A stretch of 64,000 nucleotides of DNA from Caulobacter henricii (GTDB lineage Bacteria > Pseudomonadota > Alphaproteobacteria > Caulobacterales > Caulobacteraceae): positions 1,302,001 to 1,366,000 of the forward strand of contig NZ_CP013002.1 of assembly GCF_001414055.1 (NCBI RefSeq). The letters run 5' to 3'. The notes below the pieces were generated by a model. That model was given only the letters and a program-made list of their open reading frames with translations, was not told the origin of the DNA and did no database searches. Positions 36,862-44,803 of this stretch are shown here, in pieces. The translations under genes and the position numbers were made by a program. The number at the start of each line of letters is the position of its first letter. Position 1 is the first letter of the stretch.

Positions 36862-36889
36862 CCACCCCGGTGAAAGCCGGGGTGGTTTT
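36862..36889 (+). terminator. Terminator-like hairpin between rpmD and rplO
   Basis: CCACCCCGG (36862-36870), 6-nt loop, CCGGGGTGG (36877-36885), then TTTT. It is 24 bp past the rpmD stop, inside what is usually one continuous spc operon, and suggests partial termination. Confidence 0.75.
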
Positions 36890-36986
36890 CGTTTGAACGG
36901 CGGCTTCGGCGGCCCTTCGGGCGAACCCCTTTTTCAAAGCCGAGTCTGGCCCTCAGCCAGGCGCAGATCTCCAAGGAGAGGCACAT

Positions 36987-37478
36987 ATGACCAAACTTAA
37001 TGAACTCGCTCCGGCTCCCGGTTCGACCAAGGGCCGCATGCGCGTCGGCCGTGGCCCGGGTTCGGGCAAGGGCAAGACCGCCGGTCGCGGTGTGAAGGGC
37101 CAGAAGGCACGCTCGGGCGTCGCCATCAACGGCTTCGAGGGTGGCCAGATGCCGCTCCACATGCGTATGCCTAAGCGCGGCTTCAACAATCCCTTCCGCC
37201 TGGACTTCGCCGAAGTGAACCTGTGGCGCCTCGAGCAGGCCGTCGAAGCCGGCAAGCTGAAGGCCGGTGCCGAGGTTTCGGTGGCTGACCTGGTCGCTGC
37301 CGGCGTGATCCGTCGCGAGCTGGACGGCGTCAAGCTGCTCGGCAAGGGCGAAATCAAGTCGGCCCTGAAGCTGACCGTCTATTCGGCGACCGACGCGGCC
37401 ATCAAGGCTGTCGAAGCTGCCGGTGGTTCGGTGACCGTGACCAAGAAGGTCAAGGTCGAAGCCGAATCCAAGGCCTGA
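36987..37478 (+). CDS. rplO: 50S ribosomal protein L15
   Basis: A 163-residue protein with the Gly-rich N-terminus ([24 protein letters not shown]) read in two parts, [15 protein letters not shown] near residue 50, and a C-terminal domain ending in [11 protein letters not shown] late-assembly 50S protein. It has its own GGAGAGG ribosome site; gaps of 149 bp before it and 184 bp after it are unusually large for this operon. Confidence 0.98.
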   Translation: MTKLNELAPAPGSTKGRMRVGRGPGSGKGKTAGRGVKGQKARSGVAINGFEGGQMPLHMRMPKRGFNNPFRLDFAEVNLWRLEQAVEAGKLKAGAEVSVADLVAAGVIRRELDGVKLLGKGEIKSALKLTVYSATDAAIKAVEAAGGSVTVTKKVKVEAESKA

Positions 37479-37487
37479 TCGATATAG

Positions 37488-37585
37488 CTGTCATCCCGGA
37501 CGGCCGTCAGGCCGGACCGGGACCGTGGCCTGGTTCGGTGTCCTGCATGGTCACTGCGCCGGGGCCCGTTTCGCCGGGATGACAG
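37488..37585. repeat. Extragenic palindromic element with 12-bp perfect terminal inverted repeats
   Basis: CTGTCATCCCGG (37488-37499) is the exact reverse complement of CCGGGATGACAG (37574-37585). The 74 bp between them are GC-rich and partly self-complementary. GTCATCCCGG/CCGGGATGAC ends are typical of dispersed alphaproteobacterial intergenic repeats. It is followed by TTCTTTT, so the hairpin could also act as a terminator or mRNA stabiliser between rplO and secY. Confidence 0.7.
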
Positions 37586-37662
37586 TTCTTTTCGAGGCTC
37601 GCCGTGACATCACGGCGAGCCTCACCTATTTGTGGCTCAGTATTAGAGTCGTGGGGAATTGA

Positions 37663-39018
37663 ATGGCCTCGGCCGCCGAACAACTCGCAGCCAATATGAA
37701 TTTCGCGTCGTTCCAAAAGGCGACCGAACTTCATAAGCGCATCTGGTTCACGATCATCGCCTTGGTCGTCTTCCGTCTCGGCACTTATGTGCCGATCCCC
37801 GGCATCAATCCGGACGCCTTCGCCAGTGCCTTCGCCGGCCAGTCGAAGGGCATCCTGGGCATGTTCAACATGTTCTCGGGCGGTGCCGTTGAGCGGATGG
37901 CGATCTTCTCGCTGAACGTCATGCCCTATATCAGCGCCTCGATCATCGTGCAGCTGATGGGCTCGGTGTATCCGCCGTGGGAAAAGCTGAAGAAGGAAGG
38001 CGGCGAAGCCGGCCGCAAGACCCTCAACCAGTACACGCGCTATCTGGCCGTGATCCTGGCCATTGTGCAGTCGTTCTCGATCGCCGTGGGCCTGCACAGC
38101 CAGGCCGGTCTGGTGTTCGAAGGCATCAGCGCACCGTTCTTCATAGCCTCGACCGTTGTGGCCCTCACGGGCGGTACGATGTTCCTGATGTGGCTGGGTG
38201 AGCAGATCACCAGCCGTGGCGTGGGCAACGGCGTCTCGCTGATCATTTTCGCCGGTATCGTGGCGGGCCTGCCGCGTGGCATCGGCCAGCTGCTAGTGCA
38301 GTCGCAGACCTCGGGCAACTATGTCCCGCTGTTCGTGATCGTGGCCCTGGCGGTTGCGGCCGTCTGGGCGATCGTCTTCATCGAGCGCTCGCAGCGCCGC
38401 CTGCTGGTTCACTATCCCAAGCGCCAGCAGGGCAATCGCATGATTGGTGGCGACACCTCGTTCATGCCGCTGAAGATCAACACGGCCGGTGTGATCCCGC
38501 CGATCTTCGCCTCCAGCCTGCTGCTGCTGCCGACGACGGCCATGGGCTTCCTGTCGACAGCGAACCTGCCGCCCTGGGCTGGCTGGCTGCCGGCCACCGT
38601 TGGGGCCCTGCAGCATGGCCAGCCGGCGTTCATGATCCTCTATGCCGCCCTGATCATCTTTTTCTCGTTCTTCTACACCTCGGTGGTGTTCAATCCTGAA
38701 GAGACGGCCGAGAACCTGCGCAAGTATGGTGGCTTCCTGCCGGGCATCCGGCCGGGCAAGCGGACGGCGGAATATCTGGACTATGTCCTGACCCGCCTGA
38801 CCGTGATCGGCGCGGCCTACATCACGGCGGTCTGTATCATGCCGGAGATCATGATGGCGGGGCTGGGAGCAACCCAGTTCGCCCTCGGGGGAACCTCAGT
38901 GCTCATCGTCGTGACCGTGACCATGGATACGGTCGCACAGATCCAGTCCCAGTTGCTGGCGCACCAGTACGAGGGTCTGATCAAGAAATCGAAACTCCGC
39001 GGCAGCAAGGGCCGCTAG
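37663..39018 (+). CDS. secY: Protein translocase subunit SecY
   Basis: A 451-residue inner-membrane channel protein with ten predicted transmembrane helices, forming SecYEG with SecE and SecG. Conserved features include GTYVPIPGIN in the first periplasmic loop, the plug region GILGMFNMFSGGA, GGTMFLMWLGEQIT in helix 4 and the cytoplasmic loop FNPEETAENLRKYGGFLPGIRPGKRT that binds SecA and ribosomes. The start at 37663 follows GTGGGGAATTGA, a weak ribosome site. Confidence 0.99.
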   Translation: MASAAEQLAANMNFASFQKATELHKRIWFTIIALVVFRLGTYVPIPGINPDAFASAFAGQSKGILGMFNMFSGGAVERMAIFSLNVMPYISASIIVQLMGSVYPPWEKLKKEGGEAGRKTLNQYTRYLAVILAIVQSFSIAVGLHSQAGLVFEGISAPFFIASTVVALTGGTMFLMWLGEQITSRGVGNGVSLIIFAGIVAGLPRGIGQLLVQSQTSGNYVPLFVIVALAVAAVWAIVFIERSQRRLLVHYPKRQQGNRMIGGDTSFMPLKINTAGVIPPIFASSLLLLPTTAMGFLSTANLPPWAGWLPATVGALQHGQPAFMILYAALIIFFSFFYTSVVFNPEETAENLRKYGGFLPGIRPGKRTAEYLDYVLTRLTVIGAAYITAVCIMPEIMMAGLGATQFALGGTSVLIVVTVTMDTVAQIQSQLLAHQYEGLIKKSKLRGSKGR

Positions 39019-39032
39019 GATTTCAGCCTTCT

Positions 39033-39069
39033 GGAAGCCGGTTTGTGACAAAACCGGCTTCCGTTTTTT
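39033..39069 (+). terminator. Strong intrinsic terminator after secY
   Basis: A 12-bp stem GGAAGCCGGTTT / AAACCGGCTTCC with a 6-nt loop, followed by G and six T residues. It is only 15 bp after the secY stop and 69 bp before adk, so adk probably depends on readthrough or its own promoter. Confidence 0.9.
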
Positions 39070-39137
39070 CCGCCCGCGCTCTAGGTCTGCGGGGAGGGTG
39101 ACCGGGCGAAGACCCGGCGACGCGTGAAGGGACATTC

Positions 39138-39707
39138 ATGAACTTGATCCTGTTCGGACCGCCGGCGGCGGGGAAGGGGACCCAGGCCAAGCGGCTCGTC
39201 ACCGAGCGTGGCATGGTTCAGCTTTCAACGGGTGACATGCTTCGTGCAGCGATCGCCTCGGGCTCCGAGCTTGGGGCCCGGGTCAAGGGCGTGCTTGACC
39301 GGGGTGAACTGGTCACGGACGAGATCGTCATTGCCCTGATTGAAGATCGCCTGCCCGAGGCCGAAGCGGCCGGTGGCGCGATCTTTGATGGCTTCCCCCG
39401 GACGGTGGCCCAGGCAGAGGCTCTGGACAAAATGCTGGCCGCTCGCGGCCAGAAGATCGACCTCGTCCTCCGACTCAAGGTAGACGAGCCCTCCCTGGTG
39501 GAGCGGATCTCGAAACGATTCGCCGAACAGGGCCGCCCGGACGACAATCCCGATGTCTTCGTGACCCGCCTGGCGGCCTACAACGCCCAGACCGCGCCTC
39601 TGCTGCCCTACTACGAGGGGCAGGGGAAGCTTAAGGAGCTGGACGGCATGGCGGACGTGGAAACGGTCGCTGCCTCTATCGACGCTGCCCTTTCGGGTGT
39701 GGCGTAA
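39138..39707 (+). CDS. adk: Adenylate kinase, short form
   Basis: A 189-residue enzyme that interconverts ATP + AMP and 2 ADP. P-loop GPPAAGKGTQ (about residues 7-16), AMP-binding LSTGDMLRAAI and FDGFPRTVAQAEAL. The LID is the short type (residues around 125-140, KRFAEQGRPDDNPDVFVTRL), without the zinc-binding Cys insert, which explains the length compared with 214 residues in E. coli. The secY-adk order is conserved in many bacteria. Confidence 0.98.
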   Translation: MNLILFGPPAAGKGTQAKRLVTERGMVQLSTGDMLRAAIASGSELGARVKGVLDRGELVTDEIVIALIEDRLPEAEAAGGAIFDGFPRTVAQAEALDKMLAARGQKIDLVLRLKVDEPSLVERISKRFAEQGRPDDNPDVFVTRLAAYNAQTAPLLPYYEGQGKLKELDGMADVETVAASIDAALSGVA

Positions 39708-39745
39708 GACATTTTCAATTCGTTGATTTTCGGCGGATTCAACCA

Positions 39746-39773
39746 TTGACGGCGGCGCAACGATCCCTATAAC
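39746..39773 (+). promoter_or_regulatory. Probable sigma-70-type promoter for the rpsM-rpsK-rpoA segment
   Basis: TTGACG (39746-39751), 16-bp spacer, TATAAC (39768-39773), about 110 bp before rpsM. The preceding adk-rpsM gap is 173 bp, and a structured leader follows. Confidence 0.6.
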
Positions 39774-39803
39774 GGGGCGCTTCCGCGAAAGGGCGCGATC
39801 TGT

Positions 39804-39841
39804 GCGCGCCGGACTGGGTCGAAAGACCGGGCCGGGCGCGC
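39804..39841 (+). promoter_or_regulatory. Two-tier stem-loop in the rpsM leader
   Basis: The inner stem GGTC-GAAA-GACC (39817-39828, GNRA loop) sits inside an outer stem GCGCGCCGG / CCGG(G)CGCGC with one bulged G (39804-39812 with 39832-39841). It lies 40 nt before the rpsM start and could be a binding site for autogenous control or an mRNA-stability element. Confidence 0.5.
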
Positions 39842-39880
39842 CGTTCGCGTCTTTAGTGCGTGACTAGGAGAACATTAGAC

Positions 39881-40249
39881 GTGGCCCGTATCGCAGGCGT
39901 CAACATCCCGACGAACAAGCGCGTTTTGATCGCGCTTCAGTACATTCATGGCATCGGCCAGAAGTCCGCTCGTGACATCGTCACGAAGGTGGGCATCGAC
40001 GATACCCGCCGCGTCAACCAGCTGACCGACGCCGAGGTCCTGCAGATCCGTGAAACGATCGACAAGGACTTCACCGTCGAAGGCGACCTGCGCCGCGAAA
40101 ACTCGATGAACATCAAGCGCCTGATGGACCTGGCCTGCTATCGCGGCCTGCGTCACCGTAAGGGCCTGCCGGTCCGCGGTCAGCGCACGCACACGAACGC
40201 CCGCACCCGCAAGGGTCCGGCCAAGCCGATCGCCGGCAAGAAGAAATAA
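39881..40249 (+). CDS. rpsM: 30S ribosomal protein S13
   Basis: A 122-residue protein starting [15 protein letters not shown] at GTG 39881, with AGGAG ten bases upstream; family N-termini fit this start, not 39860. [11 protein letters not shown] forms the helix-hairpin-helix region, and the C-terminal [15 protein letters not shown] tail reaches tRNA at the A and P sites. It forms the head-to-50S bridge with L5. Confidence 0.98.
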   Translation: MARIAGVNIPTNKRVLIALQYIHGIGQKSARDIVTKVGIDDTRRVNQLTDAEVLQIRETIDKDFTVEGDLRRENSMNIKRLMDLACYRGLRHRKGLPVRGQRTHTNARTRKGPAKPIAGKKK

Positions 40250-40261
40250 GGTAGCCTGACG

Positions 40262-40651
40262 ATGGCCAAGGAAACGGGTCGCGTTAAAAAGCGCGAACGC
40301 AAGAACATCACCTCGGGCGTGGCGCACGTGAACGCCTCGTTCAACAACACCATGATCACCATCACCGACGCTCAGGGAAATACGATTTCCTGGTCCAGCG
40401 CCGGCATGATGGGCTTCAAGGGTTCGCGCAAGTCGACCCCTTATGCTGCCCAGATGGCTGCGGAAGACGCGGGCAAGAAGGCTGCCGAGCACGGCGTGAA
40501 GACCCTCGAGGTCAACGTGTCGGGTCCGGGTTCGGGCCGTGAATCGGCCCTGCGCGCCCTCCAGGCCGCTGGCATGACCATCACGACCATCCGCGACGTC
40601 ACGCCGATCCCGCACAACGGCTGCCGTCCGCCCAAGCGTCGTCGCGTCTAG
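40262..40651 (+). CDS. rpsK: 30S ribosomal protein S11
   Basis: A 129-residue protein with [21 protein letters not shown] near residue 21 and the C-terminal signature [17 protein letters not shown]. It is part of the 30S platform near the E-site mRNA. In E. coli rpsD follows; here rpoA follows directly. Confidence 0.99.
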   Translation: MAKETGRVKKRERKNITSGVAHVNASFNNTMITITDAQGNTISWSSAGMMGFKGSRKSTPYAAQMAAEDAGKKAAEHGVKTLEVNVSGPGSGRESALRALQAAGMTITTIRDVTPIPHNGCRPPKRRRV

Positions 40652-40675
40652 TACTTTTTAGACTCAATTCTCCTT

Positions 40676-40702
40676 CGCCGGCTGCGCAAAACGCGGCCGG
40701 CG
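40676..40702 (+). other. Stable hairpin ahead of rpoA
   Basis: CGCCGGCTGCG / CGCGGCCGGCG, 11 pairs with one T-G wobble and loop CAAAA, ending 24 bp before the rpoA GTG. No T-run follows, so attenuation of translation or RNA processing is more likely than termination. Confidence 0.45.
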
Positions 40703-40726
40703 AGCCGCGTTCAAGGGATCGACCAC

Positions 40727-41743
40727 GTGATCGAAAGAAACTGGAACGAGCTGATCCGTCCTGAGAAGCCGCAGATCGAGACTGGCGCCGACGCGACCCG
40801 CAAGGCGCGCATCGTGGCTGAGCCGCTCGAGCGCGGCTTTGGCGTGACGCTCGGCAACGCGCTCCGCCGCGTTCTGCTCTCGTCGCTTCAGGGCGCCGCC
40901 GTTACCGCCATCCAGATTGATGGCGTTGTCCACGAATTCTCCTCGCTCGAGGGCGTCCGCGAAGACGTCGTCGACATCGTTCTGAACATCAAGCAATTGG
41001 CCGTGCGCATGCACGCCGAGGGCCCGAAGCGCATGACGCTCCGCGCCACCGGCCCCGGCCCTGTGACCGCTGGCCAGATCGAAACGCCTTCGGATATCGA
41101 GATCCTGAACCCTGACCACGTGCTCTGCACGCTGGACGACGGTGCCACCGTGCGCATGGAGTTCACGGTCAATACCGGCAAGGGTTACGTCCCGGCCGAC
41201 AAGAACCGTCCGGAAGACGCGCCGATCGGCCTGATCGCCGTCGACGCCCTGTACTCGCCGGTCAAGCGCGTCGCCTATCGCGTCGAGCCCACCCGTCAGG
41301 GCCAGTCGCTGGACTATGACAAGCTGATCCTGGAAGTCGAAACCAACGGCGCTGTCACGCCGGTGGACGCCGTGGCCTATGCCGCCCGGATCCTGCAAGA
41401 CCAACTGCAGATCTTCATCACCTTCGAAGAGCCCAAGGCCAAGTCGGCCGACGAGGCCAAGCCTGAGCTGCCGTTCAACCCGGCGCTCCTGAAGAAGGTC
41501 GATGAGCTGGAACTGTCGGTTCGTTCGGCCAACTGCCTGAAGAACGACAACATCGTCTACATCGGCGATCTGATCCAGAAGACCGAAGCCGAGATGCTGC
41601 GCACGCCGAACTTCGGCCGCAAGTCCTTGAACGAAATCAAGGAAGTGCTGGCTGGCATGGCGCTGCACCTGGGCATGGACGTGCCGAACTGGCCGCCCGA
41701 AAACATCGAAGACCTGGCCAAGAAGTTCGAAGACCAGATCTAA
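40727..41743 (+). CDS. rpoA: DNA-directed RNA polymerase alpha subunit
   Basis: A 338-residue protein from GTG 40727 ([17 protein letters not shown]). The N-terminal dimerisation and assembly domain contains [22 protein letters not shown] (read as two parts), and the C-terminal domain (about 255-325) has [17 protein letters not shown] and [12 protein letters not shown], the UP-element and activator-binding helices. The sequence [18 protein letters not shown] is also typical. It is followed after the stop by a terminator-like hairpin, separating it from rplQ. Confidence 0.99.
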   Translation: MIERNWNELIRPEKPQIETGADATRKARIVAEPLERGFGVTLGNALRRVLLSSLQGAAVTAIQIDGVVHEFSSLEGVREDVVDIVLNIKQLAVRMHAEGPKRMTLRATGPGPVTAGQIETPSDIEILNPDHVLCTLDDGATVRMEFTVNTGKGYVPADKNRPEDAPIGLIAVDALYSPVKRVAYRVEPTRQGQSLDYDKLILEVETNGAVTPVDAVAYAARILQDQLQIFITFEEPKAKSADEAKPELPFNPALLKKVDELELSVRSANCLKNDNIVYIGDLIQKTEAEMLRTPNFGRKSLNEIKEVLAGMALHLGMDVPNWPPENIEDLAKKFEDQI

Positions 41744-41767
41744 GATTAGCGTATCGCGCTCGATCCG

Positions 41768-41812
41768 GGCCGCTCGCCACCCTTCGGGACTGGCGGGCGG
41801 CCTGGGCCTTTT
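41768..41812 (+). terminator. Terminator-like hairpin between rpoA and rplQ
   Basis: GGCCGCTCGCCA (41768-41779) pairs with TGGCGGGCGGCC (41791-41802) with one T-G wobble, and the loop has inner CCCTTCGGG pairing; TGGGCCTTTT follows. It lies 24 bp after the rpoA stop. The 191-bp rpoA-rplQ gap is large. Confidence 0.75.
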
Positions 41813-41934
41813 GAAGCCGCACCTGCGGTGGAGGGCCCCGGCGCTTCGTTCTGACCCGGCCGGGAACAGGCTGGGATGGGTGACAATCAGCGCTAGATCG
41901 CGCCCCTGCGGGCCAAGGCCCAGGAGACACTACA

Positions 41935-42348
41935 ATGCGTCACGGTAAAGCTCACCGTAAACTCGGCCGCACCTCGGCTCACCGCACCGCCATGTTCGCC
42001 AACATGTCGGCCTCGCTGATCAAGCACGAGCAGATCGTCACCACCCTGCCCAAGGCCAAGGAACTGCGTCCCTTCGTCGAGAAGCTGGTCACCCTGGCCA
42101 AGCGCGGCGACCTGCACGCCCGTCGCCAGGCCATCTCGACCGTCCGCGACGTTGAGCAGGTCGGCAAGCTGTTCGCCACCATCGGTCCCCGCTACAAGGA
42201 CCGTCAGGGCGGCTATATCCGCGTCCTGAAGGCCGGCTTCCGCTATGGCGACAACGCTCCGCTGGCCGTGATCGAGTTCGTCGACCGCGACGTCTCGGCC
42301 AAGGGCAAGGACTCCGGCCCGGACTACTCGGCCCAGGCCGAAGACTAA
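41935..42348 (+). CDS. rplQ: 50S ribosomal protein L17
   Basis: A 137-residue protein with [20 protein letters not shown] at the start and [21 protein letters not shown]; the C-terminus [25 protein letters not shown] is typical. It is slightly longer than E. coli L17 at the C-terminus. It is the last gene of the superoperon, with a strong terminator after it. Confidence 0.98.
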   Translation: MRHGKAHRKLGRTSAHRTAMFANMSASLIKHEQIVTTLPKAKELRPFVEKLVTLAKRGDLHARRQAISTVRDVEQVGKLFATIGPRYKDRQGGYIRVLKAGFRYGDNAPLAVIEFVDRDVSAKGKDSGPDYSAQAED

Positions 42349-42369
42349 ATCTCAGCCCCGGCTGAAACG

Positions 42370-42405
42370 AAGGGCCCCGGAGCGATCCGGGGCCCTTTGT
42401 CGTTT
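42370..42405 (+). terminator. Intrinsic terminator after rplQ
   Basis: AAGGGCCCCGG / CCGGGGCCCTT with 6-nt loop AGCGAT, followed by TGTCGTTT. It marks the end of the S10-spc-alpha cluster. Confidence 0.85.
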
Positions 42406-42474
42406 CCGGGCCCGGAGTGGACAGCCGCGCCGCCCTGAACCACTCTCCCGGTACACAAGCCGGGGGATCAAACC

Positions 42475-42900
42475 ATGTTGCGCGCCATCCTTGCTGTCCT
42501 GGGGGCCATCGCCGCCAATATCATCCTCGTCACCCTTTGCGAGATGGTCCTGAAGGCAGGCTTTCCGCCGCCTCCGGGCCTGGACCTCAACGATCCCGCT
42601 CAGTTGAAGACCTTCGCCCAGTCCATGCCGCCCCTGGCCCTGGCCGGACTGGTGGTTGGCTGGGCCGTGGGGGCGTTCGGCAGTGCGGCGGCCGGATTCC
42701 TGATTGCCCGCAAGACCTGGGCTGCCTGGGTCGGGCCGGCGTTCAATCTGCTGGGTGTGGTGATGAGCATCACCATGATTCCGCACCCGCTCTGGGTGGC
42801 GGTCATCGGCGTTGTGATGCCCTTTATCGCAGCATGGAGCGCGCCGCGCCTGTGGGGCGCGCGGCCCGCCGCCACCGAGGCCGTGGCGTCGGGCGACTGA
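42475..42900 (+). CDS. Small four-helix membrane protein, unknown function
   Basis: A 141-residue protein with hydrophobic segments at about 1-24, 53-77, 83-105 and 107-124. The loop GFPPPPGLDLNDPAQLKTFAQ between the first two is probably periplasmic. No family motif is recognised. It stands alone between the rplQ terminator and the convergent ABC permease gene (10-bp gap). Confidence 0.7.
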   Translation: MLRAILAVLGAIAANIILVTLCEMVLKAGFPPPPGLDLNDPAQLKTFAQSMPPLALAGLVVGWAVGAFGSAAAGFLIARKTWAAWVGPAFNLLGVVMSITMIPHPLWVAVIGVVMPFIAAWSAPRLWGARPAATEAVASGD

Positions 42901-42910
42901 CGCCCGGCCC

Positions 42911-43729
42911 CTATTCCCGCGTCAGGTCCTGGCGCTGGAAGAGGGCGATGGCAGCAGCCATCAGGGCCAGGGTCCAGGCCAGCAGGGCCAGGAAGGCCCA
43001 GCCGACGGCTCCGCTGTCCATCCCGGCATGGTTCGGGGCCGCCGCGAAGGCGCGCAGGAGATCGGCGTCGTAGGCGGGAATGGCCAGAACCTTCCAGTTC
43101 GGCTCGGGGTTCATGGCTCCCAGGGTCCCGGCCAGAACCGACTGCACGAAGCGCACGACCAGGCAGACCACGACGGCGGCCATGGGCGAGCGCGCGACGA
43201 CCGCCACGCAGGCCGCGAGCGCGGCCAGACACATGGCCTCCAGCCAGGTCACGACGAAGACACCGGCGATTTCGGCCAGGCCGAGGGACGAGGCGACAAT
43301 CGCCTTGCTGTTGATCCCCGCACCGATCACCGCCGCCAGAAGGGTCAGCAGAACCGTCAGGACAAGGTTCCACAGGACCGCTTCGGCGATCACGATCAGC
43401 TTGGCGGCCAGCAGGTTGAAGCGGCTGTTGCGCGGTGTGCGCAGTCGCCAGGTCTCCCAGCGATAGTCGCCGGCGAGGATCGAGGCCGCACCGATCATCA
43501 GGAACAGGGCGGCCATGGTCGAGGCCCCGGAGCCGAGGGCCTTGATGACCTGGGCGGCCAGATCGATCGTCGCGCCGGGGAACGGGCGCTTGATCACATG
43601 GCGCACGAACAGGTCGCCGCCGATGGCGAGGGCGAAGCCGATCAGGGGCGCAAAACAGAAGCCCCAGAACAGGGCGGAGCGGTCCCGCAGCAGGCGGAAG
43701 CGTTCGGCGGCGATGGCGTCGACCAGCAT
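42911..43729 (-). CDS. ABC-2 type transporter permease
   Basis: A 272-residue membrane protein with about six helices. The N-terminal cytoplasmic stretch AIAAERFRLLRDRSALFWG leads into helix 1, followed by a periplasmic loop and the helical bundle typical of ABC-2 exporters (e.g. ETWRLRTPRNSRFNLLAAKLIVIAEAV). Its start overlaps the stop of the ATPase gene by one base. The pair would form a homodimeric exporter; the substrate is unknown. Confidence 0.88.
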   Translation of the reverse strand: MLVDAIAAERFRLLRDRSALFWGFCFAPLIGFALAIGGDLFVRHVIKRPFPGATIDLAAQVIKALGSGASTMAALFLMIGAASILAGDYRWETWRLRTPRNSRFNLLAAKLIVIAEAVLWNLVLTVLLTLLAAVIGAGINSKAIVASSLGLAEIAGVFVVTWLEAMCLAALAACVAVVARSPMAAVVVCLVVRFVQSVLAGTLGAMNPEPNWKVLAIPAYDADLLRAFAAAPNHAGMDSGAVGWAFLALLAWTLALMAAAIALFQRQDLTRE

Positions 43730-44646
43730 CAGGCGGCTCCTTCCGGGGTAGCGGCCGTCGGCACTTGGCCCAGCGATTTCAGATAGACACCTTCAAGGTC
43801 GACTTCGCGCCAGCGGGCCTCGACGATTTCGGCACCGGCCTCGACCAGGGCGCGGATCACGGCCGGCGCCTCGGGGCGCGGAATGTCGGCCAGGACGGCG
43901 TCGGGTCCATCGGCCTCGCCGCGATCACCCAGCACTGCCAGGACCGGGGCGAGGGGAGAGGCCAGGGTCAGGCGCAGGCGGGCTTCGCCGGCGGTGAGGT
44001 CATCGACTCGGCCCTCTGCTACGACCTTGCCGTGCGAGAGGATGGCGACGCGATCACAGACGCGCTTGACCTCGTCCAGTTGGTGGCTGGCCAGGATGAC
44101 CGTCACGCCTTCGCGTTTTGCCAGATCGACGATCAGGGCGCGGATCTCCTGGATGCCGGCCGGGTCCATGCCGCTGGTCGGCTCGTCCAGGATGACCAGT
44201 TCGGGCTTGGTCAGGAAGGCCGCCGCCAGACCCAGACGCTGCTTCATGCCGACCGAGAAGCCGCTGGTGGCGCGATCGGCGGCATGGGTCAGACTAACCC
44301 GCTCCAGCCATGCGGGGATATCGGGGTTCTGGAACCCGCTTTCCAGGGCCAGCATCTGCAGGGTTTCCCGGGCGGTCAGATAGGGCGGGTAGCGCGGGGT
44401 CTCGATCATGGCTCCGACGCGGCGCAGGGCGGCGAGGTCACCCGCGGGGGCCCCGAACAGCCGCGCGGTCCCGCTGGTGGGCCTGACGAGGCCCAGCGCG
44501 ATGCGGAACAGGGTGCTCTTGCCTGCCCCGTTGGGGCCCAGCACGCCAAACACGCCGCCCACAGGAATGGCGATCGAGAAGTCGTCGAGCGCCCGAACGG
44601 CTCCATAGGTCTTGGTGAGGCCTGTGGCCTCAAGGGCGATGCTCAT
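43729..44646 (-). CDS. ABC transporter ATP-binding protein
   Basis: A 305-residue ATPase with Walker A GPNGAGKST (about residues 38-46), signature FSVGMKQRLGLA, Walker B LVILDEPTSGMDP and the H-loop ASHQ. The C-terminal domain of about 85 residues after the core (LTAGEARLRLTLASPLAP ...) is common in ABC-2 exporters of the CcmA/DrrA type. It is first in a two-gene operon with the permease. Confidence 0.93.
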   Translation of the reverse strand: MSIALEATGLTKTYGAVRALDDFSIAIPVGGVFGVLGPNGAGKSTLFRIALGLVRPTSGTARLFGAPAGDLAALRRVGAMIETPRYPPYLTARETLQMLALESGFQNPDIPAWLERVSLTHAADRATSGFSVGMKQRLGLAAAFLTKPELVILDEPTSGMDPAGIQEIRALIVDLAKREGVTVILASHQLDEVKRVCDRVAILSHGKVVAEGRVDDLTAGEARLRLTLASPLAPVLAVLGDRGEADGPDAVLADIPRPEAPAVIRALVEAGAEIVEARWREVDLEGVYLKSLGQVPTAATPEGAA

Positions 44647-44803
44647 GCGCGCGCGACATCCAGGTCAGGAGAATCCTGCCAATGGGGTAACTATGGGGGT
44701 GCGGTCAGCGTCCGCCAAGTTAAGTCGCGGTCATGCGCGGCTGTCACACGGGCGAGACCTGCGGATGGCATCGACGCCAAATGGACATGGGATGGGGTGT
44801 GTG

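Noticed and set aside
37507..38097. Minus-strand frame overlapping secY and the palindromic element
   Set aside because: It lies opposite the secY N-terminus and crosses the inverted repeat; secY is unambiguous.
39881..41743. Absence of rpsD between rpsK and rpoA as a deletion
   Set aside because: This arrangement is usual in alphaproteobacteria, where rpsD is located elsewhere.
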